NCBI GenBank assembly: GCA_007133745.1
Contig: SLMC01000218.1
Coordinates: 1 to 11,199 of the forward strand
Direction of reading: 5' to 3'
Origin: Kiritimatiellia bacterium
GTDB taxonomy: Bacteria; Verrucomicrobiota; Kiritimatiellia; UBA8416; SLMC01
Length of the DNA stretch: 11,199 nucleotides
The position numbers and the translations under genes were made by a program. Under the pieces are notes generated by a model. The model searched no databases and was not told the origin of the DNA. It worked only from the letters and a program-made list of their open reading frames with translations. Positions 1 to 4,756 of this stretch are shown piece after piece; position 1 is the stretch's first letter, and each line of letters begins with the position of its first letter.

Positions 1-247
1 AGAGCGTGTCGGGGATGTAGCGGATGAGGATGCGGCCGAAGTCCGGCTGCTCCGTGACGGGACACAGCGCGGTGAATTCGGGGCAGTCGAATTCCACGCA
101 GTAGTTCCGTTCGGGATAGCGGTTCGCAAAGGCTTCGAGCCGGGCGCGGTCCGGAGAGTCCGGGTAGGCGCCTCGGCTTTTTTTCAGCAGGGTCAGCTTG
201 GCATGCGGATCGGGTATCTTTCGGGGCTTGGCTTTTTGTTTGGGCAT
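1..247 (-). CDS. queF: NADPH-dependent 7-cyano-7-deazaguanine reductase QueF (partial, C-terminus cut off)
   Basis: Reduces the nitrile of preQ0 to the amine preQ1 with NADPH in the cytoplasm, a late step of queuosine tRNA modification. The 82 visible residues start MPKQKAKPRKIPDP and contain the family signature EFTALCPVTEQPDFGRI: C62 is the predicted thioimide-forming cysteine and D69 the acid seven residues later, matching the Cys55/Asp62 spacing of the B. subtilis enzyme. The N-terminus is short, which fits the small unimodular YkvM-type QueF rather than the bimodular E. coli type. The start ATG (bases 245-247) has an AAGGA ribosome site about 8 bases upstream. The rest of the protein runs off the left edge. 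No preQ1 riboswitch is visible upstream. Family assignment is firm; whether it is co-transcribed with thiH, 293 bases upstream, is unknown. Confidence 0.93.
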   Translation of the reverse strand, partial: MPKQKAKPRKIPDPHAKLTLLKKSRGAYPDSPDRARLEAFANRYPERNYCVEFDCPEFTALCPVTEQPDFGRILIRYIPDTL

Positions 248-302
248 GGCGAGAATCCTTGATCTGCTCTAACTGTTCTTTGCAGGTTGATTGGCTGTCA
301 CT

Positions 303-364
303 GTCATCCCATGGAATAATGGAATGGGGGAATGTTTGAACAATGATAGAAGCCGAAAAGGGAT
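303..364 (+). repeat. GGAAT-rich dispersed repeat, copy 1
   Basis: A 62-base stretch beginning GTCATCCCATGGAATAATGG and ending AAGCCGAAAAGGGAT closely matches 2446-2507, and its first part matches 3156-3187 in inverted orientation. It lies in the 293-base gap between queF and thiH. The rest of this gap has more GGAAT/ATTCC-rich fragments (about 440-476) and two near-identical 15-base copies of TGATTGGCTGTYACT (288-302 and 491-505). No gene is seen in the gap. Function unknown; this looks like a genome-dispersed intergenic repeat. Confidence 0.7.
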
Positions 365-540
365 TCCCTCCGTCGAAAATCTGCAACGCACTGTGCGCAT
401 GACAGACGTATGACAAATGGCCGCCTACTGGCTGTCAAAGGTTTCCAACATTCCAAACTTCCACTATTCCAGACACTAATGGGATGGTACTGATTGGCTG
501 TTACTATAGGCTAACGGGCTAGGATGGCAAGGGGTTTTTT

Positions 541-1650
541 TTAGCGGAGCGAGGTGTCCCAGTTCTTGAAGACGGGCCGCAAGGCCTTTTGGCGCAGGGC
601 GTCGCAAAAAAGGGGCAGGGGGCGGGTATCGTTGACGGAGAACTGGCCGTCGGTCTGCGGGTCGTGCCGATGGTAGCCGCCTACGGTGGTGCGGCTGGCG
701 ACGCTCATTTTCGAAACGCCAAGGCCGGCGATCCCGTCGCGAAACGCGGCGCTTTCGCGCGTGGAAAGAATCAACGGGACGGTCGGCAGGCAGATGCGGA
801 AGGCGAAGATCAGTTGGGCCAGCGTCGGGTCGTCGATCGGATGCGGGGCCTGAAATTCGCCGGTTTGCCGACGGATGCGCGGAAAGGATAGGGTGTACTC
901 GGTTTGCCAGTAGCGTTTCTGCAAGTCGGTCAAGTGCATGAACAGGCTGAGCGCTTCCTGAACAGGATCGGCTAGGCCGAGCAGGACGCCCATGCCGAAG
1001 CTGCGCGCATCGGCGGCCAACGCTCGCGCGGGGGCGTCGAACCGAAAAGTCATGTCGCGCTTTGCGCCCCAGCGATGCATGTGTTGGTAGGTGTCGGGGT
1101 CGTAGGTTTCCTGATAGAGCGTGACGCCGGTGCAGCCGGCGGCGAAGAGGGCTGCGTATTGGTCCTGACTCATGGCGAAGCTTTCGATGGTTACGCGGTG
1201 GAACGATTGCGCTACGCGCGCGACGCTGTCCCGCACGTAGTCGGCATCGGCTTCGGGCGTTTCTTCGCCGGTCAGCAGCAGCACATCCTCGAACCCCATG
1301 GCGTGCAGGGCGGCGGCTTCGGCTGCAATTTGGTCGGGGTCGAGTTTGACGCGCGGCTGTTCGCGATCCGAGGCGAATCCGCAATAGGCGCAGCCGCCTG
1401 AGCAGTGGTTCGAGAGATAGAGCGGGACGTACAGCGAGATGGTTCGTCCGAAATGGCGGCGGGTGAATGCCTGGGCTTTTTGCGCCAGAGTCTCCAGCCG
1501 GGATGTGGCGACGGGGGAGAGAAGGGCGGCTAGCTGCCTGGGGCCCGGGTCGGAACAGGCCAAAGCGTTTTCGACATCGCGTACGGTTGTTTCGGCGGCG
1601 GCATCGCGCCAGGGCGCCGCCTTTTCCCAGTATGATGCGGCGTCATTCAT
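541..1650 (-). CDS. thiH: 2-iminoacetate synthase ThiH (tyrosine lyase, radical SAM)
   Basis: Cleaves L-tyrosine with S-adenosylmethionine to give dehydroglycine (2-iminoacetate) and p-cresol. Dehydroglycine is the substrate that ThiG condenses into the thiazole of thiamine. The 369-residue length is normal for the family. The radical-SAM cluster motif is NHCSGGCAYCGF, with C83, C87 and C90 (C-x3-C-x2-C), followed by a TIM-barrel-like core containing LLLTGE and ETY motifs and the C-terminal SVASRTTVGGYH region typical of ThiH. It overlaps the end of thiG by 8 bases and has no clear Shine-Dalgarno sequence of its own, so it is probably translationally coupled. Using ThiH instead of the oxygen-dependent glycine oxidase ThiO fits an anaerobic organism. 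No convincing terminator is seen just downstream. Confidence 0.95.
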   Translation of the reverse strand: MNDAASYWEKAAPWRDAAAETTVRDVENALACSDPGPRQLAALLSPVATSRLETLAQKAQAFTRRHFGRTISLYVPLYLSNHCSGGCAYCGFASDREQPRVKLDPDQIAAEAAALHAMGFEDVLLLTGEETPEADADYVRDSVARVAQSFHRVTIESFAMSQDQYAALFAAGCTGVTLYQETYDPDTYQHMHRWGAKRDMTFRFDAPARALAADARSFGMGVLLGLADPVQEALSLFMHLTDLQKRYWQTEYTLSFPRIRRQTGEFQAPHPIDDPTLAQLIFAFRICLPTVPLILSTRESAAFRDGIAGLGVSKMSVASRTTVGGYHRHDPQTDGQFSVNDTRPLPLFCDALRQKALRPVFKNWDTSLR

Positions 1651-2425
1651 TGCGCAGGAAGCCCGTCAGCGGGCTCGTGGGCGAGGCGCCATCGGCCATG
1701 GGCATGAGGCCGGCTTGACGCGCGGCCATCCCGGCCTTGACCGCAGCGGCGAAAGCCCGGGCCATGGCTACGGGGTCGTCTGCCGCGGCAATGGCGCTGT
1801 TAACCAAGACGGCCGCGCAGCCCATTTCCATGGCCGCGGCCGCTTCGGACGGGGTTCGGATGCCGGCGTCGACAATGACCGGGATGCGGCTGTCGCGCAC
1901 AATGATTTTCAGCATATCGGCCGTCTGCAGTCCATGGCCGCTGCCGATGGCCGAGCCCAGCGGCATGACCGAGGCGCATCCGATGTCTTCCAGCCGTTTG
2001 GCCAGGGCGGGATCGGCGCCCATATAGGGCATAACCTGAAAGCCTTCTTTAACAAGCGTTTTGGCCGCTTTGAAGGTTTCGATAGGATCCGGCATCAGGT
2101 GGTGCGGGTTGGGATGGATTTCAACCTTGATGAACGGGCTGCCGCAGAGTTCGCGTGCCAGCATGGCAACCCGAACCGCCTCGTCGGCGGTACGTGCGCC
2201 GGATGTGTTCGGCATAAGGGTGACACCCGGCAGTCGCGCGAGCGGTCCGGCCAGATCGTCGTCGGGGCGGTCCGGATTAAAGCGGCGTAAAGCCACCGTT
2301 ACCAGTTGCGCGCCGGACGCTTCGACAGCCTTCAGCATAACGGCGTTGTCGGAGAACTTGCCGGTGCCGACCAGCAGACGCGATGCGAATTCGGTTTGAC
2401 CAAGGTTTAAAGGATCAATTGTCAT
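1643..2425 (-). CDS. thiG: Thiazole synthase ThiG
   Basis: Builds the thiazole phosphate moiety of thiamine from 1-deoxy-D-xylulose 5-phosphate, dehydroglycine (from ThiH) and sulfur carried on the ThiS thiocarboxylate. The 260-residue protein has the N-terminal SRLLVGTGKF motif, LVTVALRR at about 41-48, the predicted Schiff-base lysine K100 in SPFIKVEIHPNPHHLMPD, and the C-terminal phosphate-binding part of the TIM barrel (VDAGIRTPSEAAAAMEMGC, then VLVNSAIAAADDP). All match ThiG. It is preceded by a 281-base gap from thiS that is filled with repeats; one repeat begins only about 20 bases before the ATG, and no good ribosome site is visible there. Its stop overlaps the thiH start by 8 bases. 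Confidence 0.96.
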   Translation of the reverse strand: MTIDPLNLGQTEFASRLLVGTGKFSDNAVMLKAVEASGAQLVTVALRRFNPDRPDDDLAGPLARLPGVTLMPNTSGARTADEAVRVAMLARELCGSPFIKVEIHPNPHHLMPDPIETFKAAKTLVKEGFQVMPYMGADPALAKRLEDIGCASVMPLGSAIGSGHGLQTADMLKIIVRDSRIPVIVDAGIRTPSEAAAAMEMGCAAVLVNSAIAAADDPVAMARAFAAAVKAGMAARQAGLMPMADGASPTSPLTGFLRNE

Positions 2426-2445
2426 GGCGCGTTACTTTTTCACTT

Positions 2446-2507
2446 GTCATCCCATGGAACAATGGAATGATGGAAGGTTGGAATAATGAAAGAAAGCCGA
2501 AAAGGAT
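2446..2507 (+). repeat. GGAAT-rich dispersed repeat, copy 2
   Basis: 62 bases aligning end to end with 303-364 (shared GTCATCCCATGGAAYAATGG start and AAGCCGAAAAGG end). Weaker similarity continues past the end, with CGGAAAAACGTAATGC here resembling CGAAAATCTGCAACGC in copy 1. It lies directly upstream of thiG, inside the thiS-thiG intergenic region. Confidence 0.7.
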
Positions 2508-2564
2508 GTCTCGCACACGGAAAAACGTAATGCAAGATTGACGGAAAAGGTGAAGATTTCCCAT

Positions 2565-2613
2565 GTGGCATGGGCATCTTGCCCGTGTTTCATGGGCGGG
2601 ACGCCCATGCCAC
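2565..2613. repeat. Near-perfect 49-base hairpin (REP/MITE-like) in the thiS-thiG gap
   Basis: Two 23-base arms flank a TTT loop (2588-2590). The outer 11 bases, GTGGCATGGGC and GCCCATGCCAC, pair perfectly. Read as plus-strand RNA, 22 of 23 positions pair, three of them as G-U. Read as minus-strand RNA, the sense of the thi operon, three positions become A-C mismatches but the stem is still strong. The short peptides it would encode (GILPVFHGRDAHAT-like) resemble spurious translations of intergenic repeats common in PVC-type genomes; that recognition is from memory. It could act as a processing or attenuation site between thiS and thiG. Confidence 0.75.
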
Positions 2614-2706
2614 GAAGGGTTTTGAAAAAGCACCATCTGATTTGCCATGGCATCCATCGTTCAGTATTCCAATATTCCAGCATTCCGCGTTTTTTGGGCT
2701 TGCTTC

Positions 2707-2907
2707 TCATCCGCCGCAGGCGAACGTGAAGGCTTCGACGCGGTCGCCGGCTTTCATATGCGTGTCGGCACGGTTGTCCCTGCGGATCACGTGGTCGTTG
2801 ACCAGCGTCGCCACTCGTAGCGAATCGATCTTTAGATCGCCGAGCACGTCGGCCAGGGTGGCTTCATCCTTGAAATCGCCGGGCTTGCCATTAACAATCA
2901 ACCGCAT
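2707..2907 (-). CDS. thiS: Sulfur carrier protein ThiS
   Basis: Small beta-grasp ubiquitin-like protein. Its C-terminal glycine is adenylated by ThiF and converted to a thiocarboxylate that donates sulfur to ThiG. At 66 residues it has the usual size, begins MRLIVNGKPGDF, has the conserved LNDHVIRR-like segment (VNDHVIRRDN, about 36-45) and MKAGDRVEAFTFACGG at the end, with the diagnostic terminal Gly-Gly. The start has AGGAG 8 bases upstream. It is the first gene of thiS-thiG-thiH, separated from thiG by 281 bases of repeats. No thiF is visible in the window, and no TPP riboswitch is seen in the 285 bases upstream. Confidence 0.93.
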   Translation of the reverse strand: MRLIVNGKPGDFKDEATLADVLGDLKIDSLRVATLVNDHVIRRDNRADTHMKAGDRVEAFTFACGG

Positions 2908-2955
2908 GGTCGCGCTCCTGTACCAAGGCGTTAGGCGCTAGGGCTAGGCGTTAGG

Positions 2956-3054
2956 TGTTTGTGAGTGTGTGGGTGCGTGAGTGTGTGGGTGAAAACTCAC
3001 ATACTCCCACACCCACATACCCACACACTTGGGTTGCGGGCGACAGCCCGCCTT
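2956..3054. repeat. GT/CA-rich self-complementary repeat, copy A
   Basis: 99 bases almost identical to 6062-6159 (four substitutions and one single-base indel by eye). The left half is GT-rich and the right half CA-rich; the outer ten bases GTGTGTGGGT pair perfectly with ACCCACACAC and further partial pairing follows. It ends with a separate small hairpin, GCGGGC-gaca-GCCCGC. It lies between the ferredoxin and thiS genes, so it would fall in the thiS leader if the thi promoter is upstream of it. It is preceded by two copies of AGGCGTTAGG (2926-2935 and 2946-2955). Confidence 0.85.
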
Positions 3055-3079
3055 GTCCCCTAGCTCCTTGCTCCTATCC

Positions 3080-3107
3080 AAAAAACGACCCTAGCGGCCC
3101 GAGTCGT
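3080..3107 (-). terminator. Rho-independent terminator of the Fe-S/cupin/ferredoxin operon
   Basis: On the minus strand, ACGACTC (3107-3101) pairs with GGGTCGT (3091-3085), seven pairs with one G-U, around a 9-base loop. The stem runs into six T residues (3085-3080). It lies about 86 bases beyond the ferredoxin stop codon, which fits the end of that operon, and it separates the operon from thiS. Confidence 0.7.
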
Positions 3108-3155
3108 GAAAGGCAAACAGAATTTTCAAGCGCCGGGTACAGGTTTAATCCAATA

Positions 3156-3187
3156 CCATCCCATTCCATTATTCCATGGGATGACAG
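3156..3187 (-). repeat. GGAAT-rich dispersed repeat, copy 3 (partial, inverted)
   Basis: The reverse complement begins CTGTCATCCCATGGAATAAT and is identical to 301-328 over its first 28 bases. It lies directly after the ferredoxin stop codon. Only the first half of the 62-base repeat is present. Confidence 0.75.
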
Positions 3188-3192
3188 CGGGC

Positions 3193-3381
3193 TTACTCCT
3201 CGATGGCGATCGCCTGCACGGGGCAGCCGTCCGCGGCGTCCTGGCAGTCGGTTTCCGCCTCGGGCGGGACCGGATCGGTTATGACCTCGGCGATGCCGTC
3301 GTTCATTTTGAAGACGGCCCGACAGTTTTCCACGCACAGTTCGCAGCCTACGCAGGCATCCGCATCCACAATCGCTTTCAT
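3193..3381 (-). CDS. Single-cluster [4Fe-4S] ferredoxin
   Basis: A soluble 62-residue electron carrier. C10, C13 and C16 (ACVGCELC) with the distant C53 (GCPVQAI) form one [4Fe-4S] site. The second cluster of bacterial 2x[4Fe-4S] ferredoxins is absent. Two further cysteines, C20 and C46, sit where the disulfide lies in Desulfovibrio gigas and Thermotoga-type monocluster ferredoxins. The protein is acidic, as is usual for ferredoxins. The start ATG is preceded by AGGAAAGG. It is the last gene of the operon, 15 bases after the cupin stop and just before a terminator. It may pass electrons to or from the larger Fe-S protein or the divergent flavoprotein; the partner is inference. Confidence 0.92.
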   Translation of the reverse strand: MKAIVDADACVGCELCVENCRAVFKMNDGIAEVITDPVPPEAETDCQDAADGCPVQAIAIEE

Positions 3382-3396
3382 AGTGTGCCTTTCCTG

Positions 3397-3723
3397 TTAT
3401 CGAATCATAATGAGCAGCATTTTAAACCGTTGGTCCGCCTGAACGTCGTGCGGCACGTTGGCCGGCATGATCGCCAGTTGGCCGGGTCCGACCTTGAGTG
3501 GTTCTCCGGCGATGGTCAGCGTGGTTTCGCCGTCGAGTACGAGCACGGTGGCATCGTAGGGCGAGGTATGCTCGCTCAGCGATTGGCCGGTGTCGAACGC
3601 GAACAGCGTCAGGGTTCCCGTTTTCTTGTTCAGCAGGGTTTTACTGACAACCGCGCCGTCTGAATACTCGATTAGCTTGTTCAATGTCAAGGCTTGTCCT
3701 TTGAGATCGTTTTCCGTGTTCAT
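3397..3723 (-). CDS. Small cupin-domain protein
   Basis: A 108-residue single-domain cupin of unknown substrate. Cupin motif 1 is GQSLSEHTSPYDATVLVLDG, with H52 as a likely ligand, but the second histidine of the classic H-x-H is serine. Motif 2 is GPGQLAIMPANVPHDV with H92. A double-stranded beta-helix fits the whole length. The chosen ATG has AAGGAGG about 7 bases upstream and overlaps the stop of the preceding Fe-S gene as ATGA (3720-3723), a typical coupled pair. An upstream in-frame start would put the first residues inside that gene and over the ribosome site. Cupins of this type occur next to Fe-S and hydroxylamine-reductase genes in anaerobes (recalled, not checked). A metal-binding or small-molecule sensor role is possible but unproven. 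Confidence 0.85.
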   Translation of the reverse strand: MNTENDLKGQALTLNKLIEYSDGAVVSKTLLNKKTGTLTLFAFDTGQSLSEHTSPYDATVLVLDGETTLTIAGEPLKVGPGQLAIMPANVPHDVQADQRFKMLLIMIR

Positions 3724-4577
3724 ACCCATTCCTCCTTCAGAATATTGCCCTGGATGCCGACGACAACGCATTTGATCGGGGTTTTGCGTTCGGCTTCGGC
3801 AGCGGCGCGCTTGGCCAAAGCGAGCAGGCCGGAACAGCAGGGCACTTCCATGATCATAACGGTTAAGGTATTGATTTTGGCGTCGTCGATCAAGGCTTTG
3901 ATTTTTTCATGATAGACCTCCTGGTTGCTGTCAAGTTTGGGACAGGCAATCATCAGCGCTTTGCCTTTGAGCCAGTCCTTGTGGAAATCGCCGAGCGCAT
4001 GCGCGACGCAATCGGCCGCCAGCAGCACATCGGCGCCTTGGTATTGAGGCGCGCGCGGCGAGGCCAGGTGCATCTGGACTGGCCAATGTTTGAGTTGCGA
4101 AGGACGGTGTCCGTCTGCGTCGCCTTCCTGCGCTGACGACTCGAACGTCATCGAGCGCGAGCCGGGACACCCGCCGAACGCGCCGTGCGGTTTCCCGCCG
4201 CCCATGGTCGCGTTCATCTCCGTCAGCATCGGGTTTTCGATGCCTTTGTCCCGGAGAAATTCCACCGCCTGGCGCAGAAAGTCCTGTTCGCCATGGTCCT
4301 TGAGATGGAGCAGATGCGCCTTGATCACGTTGGGGCCTTGTTTCACGATGTTCTCCATAACCTTCTTTTCCTCGTACGGTTCGGCTTCGCGCTCCTCGAG
4401 CGTGATGGCGCCTTCGGGGCAATGGCCGAGACAGGCGCCGAGCCCGTCGCAAAACAGGTCGCTGATCAAACGGGCCTTGTTGTCGATCATCTGAATGGCG
4501 CCTTCCGGGCAGTTCGGAATGCAGAGTCCGCACCCTGTGCATTTGTCCTCGTCGATTGTGATGATCTTCCTTTTCAT
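3720..4577 (-). CDS. 4Fe-4S dicluster ferredoxin-domain protein with conserved Cys-rich C-terminal domain
   Basis: 285 residues. The N-terminal ferredoxin domain has C13-x2-C16-x2-C19-x3-C23 and a second set, C43-x5-C49-x3-C53 (DGLGACLGHCPEGAI), one cysteine short of the classic second motif. The middle has GGCPGS (C137). The C-terminal half (about 165-285) carries C190, C212 (ACPKLD), the pair C247-C248 (EVPCCSG) and C270, and ends near VVVGIQGNILKEE. This arrangement is a recurrent anaerobe family, often near hybrid-cluster-protein genes and Crp/Fnr regulators (family knowledge, not checked here). The biochemical role is not established; electron transfer is likely. GGAG lies 8 bases before the ATG. 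It is the first gene of the operon and sits behind a predicted FNR-type promoter. Confidence 0.88.
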   Translation of the reverse strand: MKRKIITIDEDKCTGCGLCIPNCPEGAIQMIDNKARLISDLFCDGLGACLGHCPEGAITLEEREAEPYEEKKVMENIVKQGPNVIKAHLLHLKDHGEQDFLRQAVEFLRDKGIENPMLTEMNATMGGGKPHGAFGGCPGSRSMTFESSAQEGDADGHRPSQLKHWPVQMHLASPRAPQYQGADVLLAADCVAHALGDFHKDWLKGKALMIACPKLDSNQEVYHEKIKALIDDAKINTLTVMIMEVPCCSGLLALAKRAAAEAERKTPIKCVVVGIQGNILKEEWV

Positions 4578-4599
4578 GATGCTTCTCCTTTTTTTAATT

Positions 4600-4615
4600 C
4601 TGTCGAATTTGACAG
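4600..4615. promoter_or_regulatory. CTGTC-N6-GACAG palindrome upstream of the Fe-S operon start
   Basis: A perfect inverted repeat, CTGTC-GAATTT-GACAG, lies 22 bases before the ATG of the Fe-S protein, just upstream of its ribosome site and downstream of the predicted start point (about 4645). It could be a repressor operator or a leader-RNA hairpin. No second copy was noticed in the window. Confidence 0.35.
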
Positions 4616-4644
4616 CGCCGTTTGTCCTGACTGCTGTACGAATA

Positions 4645-4657
4645 TGGGGCCAAGATA
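4645..4657 (-). promoter_or_regulatory. Predicted -10 box and transcription start of the Fe-S operon
   Basis: TATCTT read on the minus strand (4657-4652) matches TATAAT at four of six positions. Standard spacing puts the start point at about 4645, giving a leader of roughly 68 bases. The FNR-type box centre then falls at -41.5, so the activator site replaces the -35 element. The start point is inferred, not measured. Confidence 0.45.
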
Positions 4658-4679
4658 GCGCTCCTTGAAAATAATCGCT

Positions 4680-4693
4680 TTGACTTTAGTCAA
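4680..4693. promoter_or_regulatory. FNR/Crp-family operator TTGAC-TTTA-GTCAA
   Basis: A perfect 14-base palindrome with the TTGA-N6-TCAA half-site layout of FNR, DNR and related regulators, located between the divergent Fe-S operon and the FAD oxidoreductase gene. Its centre (4686.5) is at -41.5 from the start predicted for the minus-strand operon. On the plus side it is about 70 bases before the ATG at 4757, with weak -10-like TATTAA (4722-4727) and TAATAT (4733-4738) nearby, so control of both directions is possible. The likely binder is the Crp/Fnr protein at 6176-6877. Confidence 0.7.
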
Positions 4694-4756
4694 GGAATTG
4701 CGAGAATGTTTCGATGGTCCGTATTAAGGCGTTAATATTGAAAGGGGGTTATTCAG

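Noticed and set aside
248..340. Possible preQ1 riboswitch upstream of queF
   Set aside because: No preQ1-I or preQ1-II type hairpin with the A-rich tail could be made out; the region mainly holds a dispersed repeat.
500..543. Terminator from the T8 run next to the thiH stop
   Set aside because: The T-run reads in the plus direction, opposite to thiH, and no stable stem precedes it.
476..1384. A 302-codon open frame on the minus strand
   Set aside because: It is a second frame within thiH, very rich in Arg, Pro and Ser, as expected for an out-of-frame reading of GC-rich coding DNA.
1439..2290. A 283-codon open frame on the plus strand
   Set aside because: It runs antisense through thiG and thiH, which carry unmistakable family motifs; long antisense frames are common in GC-rich DNA and this translation has no recognisable domain.
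2570..2941. Open frames in the thiS-thiG gap with GILPVFHGRDAHAT-like peptides
   Set aside because: They translate the hairpin repeat and the antisense of thiS; no ribosome site or domain supports them.
2956..3054. CRISPR-like repeat array
   Set aside because: Only two copies, far apart, with no regular short spacers and no cas genes.
2955..3284. Open frames with histidine/threonine/proline-rich peptides over the GT/CA-rich repeat (also at 6061-6300)
   Set aside because: The composition comes from the repeat itself, and the same peptide appears at both repeat copies.
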